Under the pieces are notes generated by a model. It was not told where the DNA came from. It saw only the letters and a program-made list of their open reading frames with translations, and did not search any database. From contig WAOU01000041.1 of the NCBI GenBank assembly GCA_015521095.1, positions 1 to 59,377 on the forward strand: a DNA stretch of 59,377 bases, read 5' to 3'. A program made the position numbers and the translations under genes. Origin of the DNA: Desulfurococcales archaeon (GTDB taxonomy: Archaea > Thermoproteota > Thermoprotei_A > Sulfolobales > Acidilobaceae). Below are positions 8,154-17,099 of this stretch, one piece after another. Positions within the stretch are counted from its first letter, which is position 1; every line of letters begins with the position of its first letter.

Positions 8154-9593
8154 TCAGTCATATTCGCTGTTTAGTTTATTTACTAGTTTCTCAGCAGTTT
8201 TTATCGCCATATGATATAGTTTCTCTGATATGAGGCCCTCGTTATATGCGTTATCGAGCTCTTCTCTATCTATTATTTCGGCCGGCTTTCCGACTTTCTT
8301 TATTACATCAACAAGCAAATCGATGTATTTTATCCTTCCATGACCTATCTCGGGAGGAGTGTTAATGTTTGCATAGACTCCCAATAGGTCACCGTCCTTC
8401 GTATAATATTCGTGGATGAGATACCAGTTTCTTGTGTTTAGCTTGGTTACTGCCCTGTCGCCAGGTTCTTTCTCGAGGCCTAACCCGTCAAGGATGCCTG
8501 GCTTTGTGAATACTCGATCGAGCTCTACATCGATTGAATCATTAGTTACTCGTGCAGACACTAAGTTGAACGGTCCTAGTCTAATTGTTTTTCCATTTGG
8601 CTTGATATGATCAAATAATATGCCTCTATGTGACCTTTCGAGGAGGAAGTATGATATTGCAAGGCCGTTATCTGGAGAGGGTTTGCCAGTGAGTCTACTA
8701 GCGTTCTCGGCACAGTCCACGAGTAGGCTCTCGGTCTCCCCGAAACTTTTTAACGAGTGGTGGTAGGTAATTGTTGGTCTTGCTTCCTTCCTATATTCGT
8801 CTAAGATTAGCTTTGCCACGCTCGGAAGAGTTAAAAATCCTAGGAATTCTCCTTGCCTTATAACGCTTAGCTGTGAGGGCGTGTTTTCTACGAGATCTTG
8901 TATTTCTCTTGTTAGTCTCTTTATCTCCTCCTCTATTTCTGGTGGTTTTCCGAGCCTGCTATTGCTCCGGAAATGAACATGGTATTTGTCGAGATCAGCG
9001 GAGAATCCTGCAGTCATTAGGAGATCTGCTTTGAGGTCTGGGTCTTTGATATGCTCGCTAAAGCTTACACCGCTTCCGGGATAGGAGACTATTACATAAT
9101 CTCCGACTAGTCTTAGGCCTGGCTTTGCGATGATTTTCCCGTCGGGACTATCATGTACAATGGTTATGTAGTAGTAGTTTCCAGGAGTTAGGTCATTACA
9201 CTGGTCGCTTCTTACTATTATCTTCCTCTTATCGGGTAGTAGGTAGATGCATGTATTGTTTGTATGTTCTTGGAGCAGTGCTGATACTATGGTGTTGTTC
9301 CCGTATTTGCTTTTTTGTATTGTAACATACTCCAGCTCATTAATCAGTGTATTGAATACGGATTCTCCGGCTTTCCAAGGATAACCGAATACAAGTATTG
9401 TGTCTGGTTTATCTCCGAGACTCTTGACGGTAACATGAGCGGGAGCCTCTATTGCTGGGATGTCGAGTTTTTGCTGTAGAACCTTGCTCATGTCTGCAAT
9501 AATGTATCCCTTCCTATGTAGCATTACTGTTAGAGCTGTTGCGTATATTCCTCTTATCCTAACCCTATAGACGCTCATTTCTTCGAACACCAT
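8154..9593 (-). CDS. FAU-1 AU-rich RNA-binding protein / RNase E/G-type with DUF402 domain
   Basis: The 479-residue protein matches the archaeal FAU-1 family. The N-terminal part resembles the RNase E/G S1-like and nuclease region. The C-terminal 150 residues form a DUF402 domain with ARVTNDSIDVELDRVF, DGDLLGVYANINTPPE and IKYIDLLVDVIKK...IDREELDNAYNEGLISEKLY. FAU-1 binds AU-rich RNA and has been implicated in 5S rRNA maturation; a 5S gene is present elsewhere in this window but not adjacent. The start at 9593 has AGGAG nine bases upstream; ATG at 9578 with GGTG is an alternative. Confidence 0.83.
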   Translation of the reverse strand: MVFEEMSVYRVRIRGIYATALTVMLHRKGYIIADMSKVLQQKLDIPAIEAPAHVTVKSLGDKPDTILVFGYPWKAGESVFNTLINELEYVTIQKSKYGNNTIVSALLQEHTNNTCIYLLPDKRKIIVRSDQCNDLTPGNYYYITIVHDSPDGKIIAKPGLRLVGDYVIVSYPGSGVSFSEHIKDPDLKADLLMTAGFSADLDKYHVHFRSNSRLGKPPEIEEEIKRLTREIQDLVENTPSQLSVIRQGEFLGFLTLPSVAKLILDEYRKEARPTITYHHSLKSFGETESLLVDCAENASRLTGKPSPDNGLAISYFLLERSHRGILFDHIKPNGKTIRLGPFNLVSARVTNDSIDVELDRVFTKPGILDGLGLEKEPGDRAVTKLNTRNWYLIHEYYTKDGDLLGVYANINTPPEIGHGRIKYIDLLVDVIKKVGKPAEIIDREELDNAYNEGLISEKLYHMAIKTAEKLVNKLNSEYD

Positions 9594-9730
9594 TCCTACT
9601 CCTAGTCTCTAGATAATTGACACTATACATGATGTCTGGAGAGACCATTGTATAAACCTAGATATTCATAGATATTCACATCAGCATTCCTAATGGTTAA
9701 TAAAATAATGGGATATTAGACTCGGAGACC

Positions 9731-10006
9731 TTAATCCCTGACTGTTTCAAGAATGCTTATTGCTTGCCAGATCTTAGTTCTAGCGTGGAACGGCATATTC
9801 GGATCTTGGCTTACCTCATCTAAGGCGCTTATCGCGTTTGCTGCCCTTACAGCTGGCGAGAGGCTAAGATCTCTAAGATACGTTAATGCATTGGCAGCAG
9901 CTCGACGTATGTTTCTAGGAACACCCGTATCGTTAACAATGCTTGCGAGAACCGCCATCGCCATTCTTATCTTTGCCTCATTATCTAGAGGTGCTTGTGC
10001 GCTCAT
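9731..10006 (-). CDS. UPF0147 family protein
   Basis: The 91-residue all-helical protein ([51 protein letters not shown]) matches the archaeal UPF0147 family, whose members are small helical bundles of unknown function. The repeated A-R/A-A pattern suggests HEAT-like helices. It is followed by a 137-base gap to FAU-1 and is divergent from the acetyltransferase at 10169. Confidence 0.85.
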   Translation of the reverse strand: MSAQAPLDNEAKIRMAMAVLASIVNDTGVPRNIRRAAANALTYLRDLSLSPAVRAANAISALDEVSQDPNMPFHARTKIWQAISILETVRD

Positions 10007-10101
10007 TTCATTATCCCTCCATTTAACGCCACATTTAACTAGTCTAAGCGTTCACAATTAAGATTTTACTTTTCCCCACGTTCAAAACAGTATAAAAGAG
10101 T

Positions 10102-10119
10102 TATAATAAAAGAACCTGT
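10102..10119 (+). promoter_or_regulatory. Promoter upstream of the GNAT gene
   Basis: TATAATAAAAG followed directly by AACCTGT. The TATA box predicts a transcription start near 10133, about 35 bases before the TTG start. The AACCTGT word recurs at the 5S, TRAP and 36066 promoters. Confidence 0.5.
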
Positions 10120-10168
10120 AAAATTAAATCAGAGTGAATGAGATGAATATAGGCGCGGGAGTAGGGGA

Positions 10169-11047
10169 TTGTCGAGACTAGTTATCAGGGAACTCTCGGA
10201 TCCGTATGAGTTTATCGAGGCGGTAGAAGTTCAGAAAAGTGCGTGGAGAATGAACGATTATAGGGAGGCCGCTCCAGCACATTTACTCCGGGCTCTTGCA
10301 GACAATGGGGGGCTAGTCCTAGGCGCTTTTCTCGATAATAGACTTGTGGGAGTCTCGTATGGGTGGCCTGTATATAATGAATATTTCTACAGTCATGCAA
10401 CAGGGGTAGCGTCTAACGTAAAGTATAAGGGTGTGGGTTTCGAACTGAAAGCCACTCAACGCGCGAGAATCCTCGAAAAATATAGCCTCGAAAAAGCGAT
10501 GTGGACATTTGATCCATTACAGGGACTAAACTCTGTTTTTAACCTAGCCAAACTAGGCGCTATAGCCCGTATATACTTGCTCGACTACTATGGCGAGATA
10601 CGGGATTCAATAAACATCGGTCTTGGAACCGACCGAGTCAAGATAGAATGGTACTTAACAAGCCGTAGAGTAGTCTCAAGACTCGAAAAACGCTGTAAGC
10701 CATCTCTTAGGAGACTCAATGATATGGAGCCAGTTATTTCAATAAAATACTCGTTTATAGACAGCATACCTATACCAGATGATATCATGCCTGTTTCAAA
10801 GCTGCTAGAAAGAGATATAGTAATAGTACCTATACCAAGAAATGTCTCATCTCTAAGAGAGCATTCTAGAGAACTGCCGTCAAAATGGAGGACGGCTACT
10901 AGAAAAGTTTATAAGACACTTATAGAAGAAGGCTATGTGCTAGTCGATTCTATAAGATCAGAGAAATCAGGAATAGTCTATAATATTTTATGGCGTGCGG
11001 ATCTGCAGGATATACTAAGTGGAGAAGAGCCTTGGAGGGAATGCTAG
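10169..11047 (+). CDS. GNAT-superfamily acetyltransferase (COG3375-like)
   Basis: The 292-residue protein starts LVIRELSDPYEFIEAVEVQKSAW, then AAPAHLLRALADNGGLVLGAF and LVGVSYGWPVYN, and FELKATQRARILEKYSLEKAMWTFDPLQGLNSVFNLAKLGA. These segments are characteristic of the large COG3375 group of predicted acetyltransferases, which carry a degenerate GNAT fold. Substrate is unknown. The start is a TTG at 10169 with GGGGA just upstream. Its stop overlaps the convergent DUF998 gene by four bases. Confidence 0.75.
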   Translation: MSRLVIRELSDPYEFIEAVEVQKSAWRMNDYREAAPAHLLRALADNGGLVLGAFLDNRLVGVSYGWPVYNEYFYSHATGVASNVKYKGVGFELKATQRARILEKYSLEKAMWTFDPLQGLNSVFNLAKLGAIARIYLLDYYGEIRDSINIGLGTDRVKIEWYLTSRRVVSRLEKRCKPSLRRLNDMEPVISIKYSFIDSIPIPDDIMPVSKLLERDIVIVPIPRNVSSLREHSRELPSKWRTATRKVYKTLIEEGYVLVDSIRSEKSGIVYNILWRADLQDILSGEEPWREC

Positions 11048-11640
11048 CATTCTCTAAGCCTGGATTTTGCGTAGAGCGCTATAATTACTGCATAGTCTAT
11101 TATTAGAATACCATAGGTCTCTATGACTGCTGCACTAGGCCATCCCACAAGTATTTCTACTAATAATGATACTGGAAATGCCAGTATACTAGCCCATAAC
11201 GCGGACTTAACCAAATTATCTTTTATCTCCCTGTATATCCCGGACAATATGATTATCAGCGATATGTCTGCCTGGATAAAGAACCATGTAGATACGAACA
11301 CGTGAGGACGCGTGCCCGAAGGATATACTCCTATTAGTGCTAGGAAGACTCCAGCAAGCACCATATAGGACCAGCCAACGAGCTCAATATTATTTAATGG
11401 ACAACTCATGCATCCTAGGCTAAACAGTATTATCATAGCACCGACTATCATAAGCCCATAATTGTAGAGCCCAGGACAACAGCTATTAGATCCTCCGAAA
11501 TCACTGAATGCGTCCTTAGTAAATACAAACCATGAACTGTTTAGGATCCATGACGAAATGATGACAATCCAAGCGGCTATTACAGCAATGAACCCCACAA
11601 AGCATAGCTTCCTGCCTATATTTTTAGGATTCATTCTCAT
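11044..11640 (-). CDS. DUF998 family membrane protein
   Basis: The 198-residue protein has six predicted membrane helices. The first is followed by the family's FTKDAFSDFGGSN...LYNYGLMIVGA loop, in which the S-D-F/L-G motif is diagnostic for DUF998. A CxPL pair (CMSCPLNN) is also present. The function of DUF998 is unknown. It sits in the cell membrane and shares no operon with its neighbours. Confidence 0.75.
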   Translation of the reverse strand: MRMNPKNIGRKLCFVGFIAVIAAWIVIISSWILNSSWFVFTKDAFSDFGGSNSCCPGLYNYGLMIVGAMIILFSLGCMSCPLNNIELVGWSYMVLAGVFLALIGVYPSGTRPHVFVSTWFFIQADISLIIILSGIYREIKDNLVKSALWASILAFPVSLLVEILVGWPSAAVIETYGILIIDYAVIIALYAKSRLREC

Positions 11641-11765
11641 ACACCACGTATGTCCATACCAGGTAATATCCGTAGGAATCCCCTAGTAATAGGATATTTT
11701 TCGAAATAATAATATTCTGTGGAGCCAATAGACCCTATAAGTGGAGGCTCTTTGGTGCATGCACC

Positions 11766-12461
11766 TTGAAGATCCCGGGTAGACTAGGAAACCTTCTAAA
11801 CGAATGCGGAAGACTACTACAAGTCGCGCTCGACTTCATAGATCCTTGGAAAGCATTAGAAACAGGGATTATATCGCTAGTAGGAAAACCAGTGATACTC
11901 GAGGCAGGTACACCGCTGATAAAATCATATGGCATGCAAAGCGTAAAGATGCTTGCAAGCATACCGGGCGTAAACGCAGTGGTTGCCGACACGAAAACAA
12001 TGGATACAGGAAAACTAGAAACAGAACTAGCCGCGTCATACGGGGCAGACGTAGTCACTGTACTCTCTGTAGCACCCGACGAGACTATCAGATCCATGGT
12101 CGAGACCGGAGAAGACTTAGGCGTAGCTGTCTACGGAGACCTAATAGGGCACCCAGAACCTATCAAGAGAGCTGAACAACTCTGGGAGCTAGGAGTACAC
12201 GTGGCCCTGTTCCATATCGGTATCGATCTCCAGGAGAAACTAGGTCTCTCTGCAGGAGAAAGAGTAGAAACAGTAAAAAGACTCAAAGAAGTTTTCCCAG
12301 GGCCAATAGCAGTAGCGGGAGGAATAAGACCAGAAGAAGTCTCCAGTCTCTCCGAGGCAGGAGCCGACATAATCATTATAGGAGGAGCAATAACTAAAGC
12401 AGAGAATCCGAGGAAAGCCGCGCTCGAAGCATACCAGCTCCTTGGATCGAGGTGCTCATAA
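11766..12461 (+). CDS. hps: 3-hexulose-6-phosphate synthase
   Basis: The 231-residue TIM-barrel protein has the HPS/OMP-decarboxylase signatures LQVALDFIDPWKAL, KPVILEAGTPLIKSYG, VVADTKTMDTG, GADVVTVLSVAP, VHVALFHIGID and PIAVAGGIRPEEV. In archaea lacking the oxidative pentose phosphate pathway it runs in reverse, splitting hexulose-6-phosphate into ribulose-5-phosphate and formaldehyde. The start is TTG 11766; GGAGG lies about 18 bases upstream, longer than usual. No hexulose-6-phosphate isomerase (phi) gene is adjacent or fused. It heads a tight three-gene run with a creatininase-fold enzyme and nucS. Confidence 0.87.
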   Translation: MKIPGRLGNLLNECGRLLQVALDFIDPWKALETGIISLVGKPVILEAGTPLIKSYGMQSVKMLASIPGVNAVVADTKTMDTGKLETELAASYGADVVTVLSVAPDETIRSMVETGEDLGVAVYGDLIGHPEPIKRAEQLWELGVHVALFHIGIDLQEKLGLSAGERVETVKRLKEVFPGPIAVAGGIRPEEVSSLSEAGADIIIIGGAITKAENPRKAALEAYQLLGSRCS

Positions 12462-12465
12462 AAAG

Positions 12466-13158
12466 ATGACACAAGACTACGATCTCCAATCATATAAAGA
12501 GATAATAAGACATGTAAAAGAAGATTCATTAATTATCATACCAATCGGTAGCATAGAACAACATTGTGAAGCACCATTAGGCACAGACTCCATAATAATA
12601 GAACAAATAGCCAAACTTGTCTGTAGCTATCTAATGAACGAGTATAACGAGAAGTGCCTGGTTGCGCCGACGATCTACTATGGTCATAGTCCTGAATGGA
12701 TCAAGTGTCCAGGCACAATATCCCTAAGGGCAGAAACATTCAAGATGCTTGTAGAAGATGTACTATACTCCCTGGTTTCCGCCGGGTTCAAGAGAATAAT
12801 CTTATTAAATGGTCATGGAGGTAACTCTGGATTATTAGATGCTATTGCCAGGGAATTCTCAGCATACCTCTCTGATATAACTTTGCTCGTTATAGATTAT
12901 TGGAGGCCCGCCGAGCTTAAACTAGGCCACTGCGACGAGATCGAGTCATCCTTCTTAAGAGAGGCACTGGGGAGGGACATCGACTGTGGCTGTACTAAGA
13001 GAATCGATCTAGGAAAAGGACACACTAGGTTCACGGCCACAGGAACCGATCCCTGCAGTGTAAAGCTAGTCGTTGAAGAAGAAAGCCAGCCTATAAGCCT
13101 AGAAGAGGTCGCTAGACGTATAGTTGGCGTAATAATAGACGCTCTTAAATATAAATAG
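12466..13158 (+). CDS. Creatininase-family amidohydrolase (possible FAPy deformylase ArfB)
   Basis: The protein has creatininase-fold metal ligands: GSIEQHCEAPLGTD (E and D), YYGHSPEW, LLNGHGGNSG and GHCDEIESS. In archaea a branch of this family (ArfB) deformylates the formamidopyrimidine intermediate of riboflavin and F420 synthesis; another branch (MftE) is a peptidase. I chose ATG 12466 with GAGGTG eleven bases upstream; a TTG at 12442 is in frame but overlaps hps. The hps stop is four bases away. Because HPS supplies ribulose-5-phosphate, a riboflavin precursor, the ArfB assignment fits the context, but it is inference. Confidence 0.75.
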   Translation: MTQDYDLQSYKEIIRHVKEDSLIIIPIGSIEQHCEAPLGTDSIIIEQIAKLVCSYLMNEYNEKCLVAPTIYYGHSPEWIKCPGTISLRAETFKMLVEDVLYSLVSAGFKRIILLNGHGGNSGLLDAIAREFSAYLSDITLLVIDYWRPAELKLGHCDEIESSFLREALGRDIDCGCTKRIDLGKGHTRFTATGTDPCSVKLVVEEESQPISLEEVARRIVGVIIDALKYK

Positions 13159-13169
13159 GTGCAGCCTAA

Positions 13170-13937
13170 ATGGCTAAGATCGTCATAATCTACGAGCCTG
13201 ATCTTGAAGAAGCAGGCAAGACATTACAGGATCTACTTGATAGAGGAGCCTGGATATCGTTATACGGTAGCTGTATGGTTGAATACGAGGGTAGAGGCTA
13301 CAGTAAAAGCACATGGGGAGATAAACACATTATGATCAAGCCCTCAGGAAGTATAATCATACATGGTTATAAAGGATTCAGACCAGAAAACTGGCAACCA
13401 GATAACAGCGTATTCACGATAGAGACAAGAGAATACTTAGTTATCAAAAGCATAAGGAAGAAACCACGAGAGACACTTATCGTGATATGCAGAAAGATAC
13501 ATGGGTTAATGGCTCTTGAAGACTTTGAGACAGGACAATTCGTAATGTATGTTGACGAACATGAAATAAGAGACTACCTGATAAAGAACCCAGAGATAAT
13601 CGAGCCGGGCTTTCGTCCAGTCAAAAAAGAAAAACCCGTTGAACCAGGGTTCATAGACATATACGGTATGGATTCGTCAGGAATCCCTGTAGTGGTCGAG
13701 ATAAAGCGCGTGAAGGCAAGTGTAGAGGCAGTGAAACAACTTGAGAAATATCTATTAGCTTTAGAGAAACATGGTATAAATGCAAGAGGTATACTAGTTG
13801 CTCCAGGATTCACGGAATCCGCTATAAAGGAGGCATACAGAGCAAGAATAAAGCTTGTGTCAATTGATCCTTTAGAGATCCGGAAGAGATTATCCAAGAA
13901 GGACTCGCATAGGCGTAGACTAACAGACTATCTCTAG
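13170..13937 (+). CDS. nucS: NucS / EndoMS mismatch-specific endonuclease
   Basis: The 255-residue protein has the NucS two-domain layout. The N-terminal half carries beta-rich DNA-binding motifs (GSCMVEYEGRGYSKSTWGDKHIMIKPSGS). The C-terminal RecB-like nuclease has D163, E177 and K179 in GFIDIYG...VVVEIKR, followed by QLEKYLLAL. NucS/EndoMS cleaves both strands at mismatched bases and replaces MutS-MutL in many archaea, working with PCNA. It begins 11 bases after the creatininase gene. Length is normal. Confidence 0.92.
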   Translation: MAKIVIIYEPDLEEAGKTLQDLLDRGAWISLYGSCMVEYEGRGYSKSTWGDKHIMIKPSGSIIIHGYKGFRPENWQPDNSVFTIETREYLVIKSIRKKPRETLIVICRKIHGLMALEDFETGQFVMYVDEHEIRDYLIKNPEIIEPGFRPVKKEKPVEPGFIDIYGMDSSGIPVVVEIKRVKASVEAVKQLEKYLLALEKHGINARGILVAPGFTESAIKEAYRARIKLVSIDPLEIRKRLSKKDSHRRRLTDYL

Positions 13938-13955
13938 ATAATGCTAGGAAGTGTA

Positions 13956-14255
13956 TTAACACTCGTATATCCAGACGTAAAACTTACCGAAGCCTCCACG
14001 TTTTTCTTTTTTCGCTTCAGCGTACTCCTCGAGTTCTTTAATAGAGAGTCCCTTTAGTTTCAACCATGTTCTAAGAGCTTCGTATAGATCAGCTGCTTCT
14101 TCTATATTCCTTGCCTTTAAGAGTTCATTTGCTTCTTCTATTATTTTCCGTAGAAGAAAATCTTCTATTTCGTTTTTATCGCGGAGGAACTTGATTTCGC
14201 CTCTAGAGATAATTTCAGGTATTTTGTCTCTAACTAGTTTAGTACATTTGTCCAA
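13956..14255 (-). CDS. MazG-like nucleoside triphosphate pyrophosphohydrolase
   Basis: The 99-residue protein starts KLVRDKIPEII, then has the metal-binding helices EEANELLKARNIEEAADLYEAL (EEANE...EEAADLYE). This is the predicted house-cleaning phosphatase group related to phosphoribosyl-ATP pyrophosphohydrolase and MazG. Such enzymes remove non-canonical or excess NTPs. A C-terminal RGGFGKF tail follows. It is on the opposite strand to nucS, with 18 bases between the stops. Confidence 0.82.
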   Translation of the reverse strand: MDKCTKLVRDKIPEIISRGEIKFLRDKNEIEDFLLRKIIEEANELLKARNIEEAADLYEALRTWLKLKGLSIKELEEYAEAKKEKRGGFGKFYVWIYEC

Positions 14256-14330
14256 TGTATCATCTCCACAGATATTTGTATCCTTATAGGAGTTGGGGGA
14301 TGGTCTAGGTTATGTGGTATGTAGATATTG

Positions 14331-14603
14331 TTATTTTAGGAGTGCCTCTTCTGCTGCGACTTCTGGGTTGAAGCTGATATATTCTATCATGCTTCCTCTG
14401 ATTAGTGCTTTTCCAATACGTGCCCTTATTGTTTTTCCATCGTCCTCTAGCAGTACTGTATCGTCGAGGACGAGGTTCATTGTGCTGTCTGTTGCTAGTA
14501 GAGTGCCCATGTATTCGCTTCCATCTTTTAGCCTAACGTATATCTGTTTCTTCATGTGTCTCCTGAGATATCCTAGCGGGTTTGGTCTATGTTGCTGGCT
14601 CAT
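14331..14603 (-). CDS. Sm-like (Lsm) archaeal protein
   Basis: The 90-residue protein has Sm1 (KKQIYVRLKDGSEYMGTLLATDSTMNLVLDDTV region) and Sm2 (RIGKALIRGSMIEYISF) motifs. It should assemble into a heptameric ring that binds U-rich RNA. The Sm2 motif normally reads IRGxxI, and is present as IRGSMI. The protein is in the cytoplasm and likely acts in RNA metabolism. It lies 75 bases from the MazG-like gene and 117 bases from the alkyltransferase on the same strand. Confidence 0.93.
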   Translation of the reverse strand: MSQQHRPNPLGYLRRHMKKQIYVRLKDGSEYMGTLLATDSTMNLVLDDTVLLEDDGKTIRARIGKALIRGSMIEYISFNPEVAAEEALLK

Positions 14604-14720
14604 TGCCCTTTCACCGTCCCATGGCCTAATTGTTTATGAATGGATATTTATAATGTTATGTAATTACTCAACATGCTCAACTATGGAATCGAATAAATAC
14701 CCGTCTCATATCATCTTCGC

Positions 14721-15044
14721 CTATAGTATTCTTTTAAGGATGTACTCTTCACAGATCCTATTGCTATTCTCGCAGAATTTGACGCCTTCAAGCTCAAGTA
14801 GCCTTCGCTTGAAATATGCTCCTCCAAGACTATAACCTCCTAATTCACCGTTGCTCCGAACAACCCTGTGACATGGGACGACTATTGGTTCGTCATTCAT
14901 TTTTACAAGTATGCCAGCGACCCTGGGATGAACCCCTAGTATTTCTGCTAGGGCTTTATACGTAGTGACTTTCCCGGGCGGGATGAGAAGCAGTAACTGC
15001 TTTGTTAATTCAAGCAAATAATCTAGTTTCTTGGGCGTATCCAA
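14721..15044 (-). CDS. ogt: O6-alkylguanine-DNA alkyltransferase domain protein
   Basis: The 107-residue protein has the C-terminal alkyltransferase domain: IPPGKVTTYKALAEILG, HPRVAGILVKMN and the acceptor cysteine C58 in VPCHRVVRSNGELGGYSLG. This irreversibly takes the alkyl group from O6-alkylguanine. It is short: the N-terminal domain present in most Ogt proteins is missing, as in compact archaeal or ATL-like members, but unlike ATLs it keeps the cysteine. It lies 22 bases beyond the stop of aIF2-beta, in the same direction and reading order, so they may be cotranscribed. Confidence 0.9.
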   Translation of the reverse strand: MDTPKKLDYLLELTKQLLLLIPPGKVTTYKALAEILGVHPRVAGILVKMNDEPIVVPCHRVVRSNGELGGYSLGGAYFKRRLLELEGVKFCENSNRICEEYILKRIL

Positions 15045-15066
15045 GAAGAAGGACCCCTTCCATGAC

Positions 15067-15498
15067 CTAGAAGGATTTTACAGGTTGCTCTGCTCCACAA
15101 GCCTCGCATACTAGTATCCAGGCCTTGCCCCGCTTCTCTAATCTTGTATCTATACTACCACATGTGGGGCATCTTACGTAGTTCTTTAGGAACAGGTCGA
15201 GGAACTTGGCGATTACTTTTCTCGACACCTTCACGTTTAGTACGAGTTGGCCACTATTGGGGTCATAGCTTCCTGCCGCGGCCAGTTCTCTCTGAAGATA
15301 TCTTGCAACAAGCGTTGGATCACGTTTAAGCTTTATACTGATCTCTCTGAAGTTCCTTACTACCGTCTGGTTTCCTAGACGTATGATTTGGGGAGTTGGA
15401 AGAGTATAATCGGCAGTGCCGCTTTTAGGAGGAACCTTTTGATAGAGTCTCTCTAGTAGTGCTTCGTAATCGTAAAGTATCTTTTTCTCGTCGCTCAC
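15067..15498 (-). CDS. Translation initiation factor aIF2 subunit beta
   Basis: The protein shows the aIF2-beta core (YDYEALLERLYQKVPP, TPQIIRLGNQTVVRNF, KRDPTLVARYLQRELA) and the C-terminal zinc ribbon CPTCGSIDT...CEACG. It is part of the aIF2 heterotrimer that brings initiator tRNA to the 30S subunit. I place the start at the GTG at 15498, preceded by GGTGA (15504-15508), giving 143 residues, the usual archaeal length. A longer reading up to 15588 would add an unrelated basic stretch. Its 5' end faces the methylthiotransferase gene 127 bases away. Confidence 0.93.
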   Translation of the reverse strand: MSDEKKILYDYEALLERLYQKVPPKSGTADYTLPTPQIIRLGNQTVVRNFREISIKLKRDPTLVARYLQRELAAAGSYDPNSGQLVLNVKVSRKVIAKFLDLFLKNYVRCPTCGSIDTRLEKRGKAWILVCEACGAEQPVKSF

Positions 15499-15624
15499 TT
15501 TCTTCACCTTTTTGTCTCTGTATAGTTTAAAGAATAATAACATATCCGTTGATATAGCCCTACTAGAATAGCTGGCCCTGAGAAACAAACCAGAAATACT
15601 AGTGGCGGCAGGGGAGCACGCTCT

Positions 15625-16914
15625 ATGAAGAAAACCTACTATATCGAGACATATGGGTGTGCACTAGCCCAGTACGAGAGTCTAATGATGGAAGAGATAC
15701 TTAGAAATAGAGGTTTTCAGAATCTAAACGATCCTTCAAGTGCAGAAGTAATAATTGTAAACACTTGTGCTGTTAGACTAGACACAGAGCAGAGAATAGT
15801 CGAGCGTTTAGAACAACTCCAAAGGATAAACCCGAGAGCAAAGCTAGTTGTTGCAGGATGCCTCGCGTCGGCTAGACCAGGTCTAATTAAGCGTGTTGCA
15901 AAAAAGGCTTCATTACTCTCGCCTCAAAACGCTTCTAGGATACTGGAAGCTGTAGAATCAAGGAATCCTGTCACATATATAACTAGGGAAAGGGATACTA
16001 GAGTCCACGCATATATGCCGGTTAAGGGTAGAATTGCAACCATAATGATCCAAGAGGGATGTAGAAACAAGTGCTCCTATTGTATAACAAAGCTAGCCAG
16101 GGGAGCCCCAAAGAGTTATCCTCCTAGACTAATCATAGAACAGGTTAAAAGATCAGTCGAAAAAGGAGCATTAGAGATCAGGCTCACTGGCACTGATACA
16201 GGGGCATATGGTGTAGATCTGCCCGGCAAGATTAATGTAGCGGATCTAGTAAACATGATTCTCGACAAAGTTCCCGGCGAGTATTTCATAAGAATAGGAA
16301 TGATGACTCCAGAAGAAGCGATAAGAATAATTGACGATCTTATAGAAGCATATAGAGATAATCGTGTATTCAAGTTCTTCCATATACCGGTTCAGTCAGG
16401 ATCCAATAAGGTTCTACGTATAATGGGAAGAAGATATACGAGGGAAGAATACGAGGATCTCCATAAATCTATTAAGAAGCATTATCCAGATTCGTTGTTT
16501 GCTACGGACATAATAGTTGGTCATCCCGGAGAAACTGACGAGGACTTCCAGGAGACAATAGAGCTCGTCAGGAAACTTAGGTTTGAAAGAGTACATCTAG
16601 CACAATATAGTATAAGACCGCATACCAAGGCTGCATCCATGAGACAGGTGTCTGACCGAGTAAAGAAAGAGAGAAGCACGGTTTTGACTAAACTAATTGA
16701 AGCTATAGGAAACGAGATTTACGGTAGCTATGTAGGAAAGATCGTTGATGCATTTATTGTATCGAAATCTTTTAGAGGAGACAAGTTTACTGCCCGGATG
16801 CATAATTATTTCCCAGTAGTTGTCAACTATAGTAATGGAGAGCCACCAAGGAAGCCTGTTAAAGTAAAAATAATAGACAATTCATTCTTCGATCTACGTG
16901 GAAAAATATTATGA
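15625..16914 (+). CDS. tRNA (t6A37) methylthiotransferase, archaeal e-MtaB/CDKAL1 type
   Basis: The 429-residue protein has three parts. The UPF0004 domain carries cysteines in YGCALAQYES, NTCAVR and AGCLAS. The radical SAM core has CRNKCSYC near residues 148-155, with HIPVQSGSNKVLRIMGRRYT and DIIVGHPGETDEDF. A C-terminal TRAM-like domain ends the protein (YVGKIVDAFIVSKSFRGDKFTARMHNY). It converts t6A to ms2t6A at position 37 of ANN-decoding tRNAs using two iron-sulfur clusters. Family length is normal. The acidic mini-gene lies convergent, five bases from its stop. Confidence 0.92.
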   Translation: MKKTYYIETYGCALAQYESLMMEEILRNRGFQNLNDPSSAEVIIVNTCAVRLDTEQRIVERLEQLQRINPRAKLVVAGCLASARPGLIKRVAKKASLLSPQNASRILEAVESRNPVTYITRERDTRVHAYMPVKGRIATIMIQEGCRNKCSYCITKLARGAPKSYPPRLIIEQVKRSVEKGALEIRLTGTDTGAYGVDLPGKINVADLVNMILDKVPGEYFIRIGMMTPEEAIRIIDDLIEAYRDNRVFKFFHIPVQSGSNKVLRIMGRRYTREEYEDLHKSIKKHYPDSLFATDIIVGHPGETDEDFQETIELVRKLRFERVHLAQYSIRPHTKAASMRQVSDRVKKERSTVLTKLIEAIGNEIYGSYVGKIVDAFIVSKSFRGDKFTARMHNYFPVVVNYSNGEPPRKPVKVKIIDNSFFDLRGKIL

Positions 16915-16919
16915 ATACA

Positions 16920-17099
16920 CTACTCTTCTTCCTCCCACTCATCTATCTCCTCTTCCTCTTCCCAGAGCTCTTCTTCCTCTATTTCCTCCAGTTCTTCCTC
17001 GTCAAGTTCTTCTAAAAGTTCTTCTTCGTAATCGTCTTCTTCCCAGAATTCTTCCTCTTCAAGCTCGAATTCTTCCTCCTCTTCCCAGAATATTATCAT
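16920..17099 (-). CDS. Extremely acidic mini-protein, function unknown
   Basis: The predicted 59-residue product starts MIIFW and then is almost pure Glu/Asp with scattered Leu, Ile, Tyr, Trp and Phe: about 36 Glu and 4 Asp, and no Lys or Arg. The ATG at 17099 has GGGTGAT seven bases upstream; an in-frame GTG at 17108 is less likely. The opposite strand reads as low-complexity Leu/Pro and is not credible coding. Such chains may mimic nucleic acid or bind basic proteins; that is inference. It lies convergent to the methylthiotransferase and divergent from the methyltransferase at 17191. The low complexity keeps confidence moderate. Confidence 0.55.
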   Translation of the reverse strand: MIIFWEEEEEFELEEEEFWEEDDYEEELLEELDEEELEEIEEEELWEEEEEIDEWEEEE

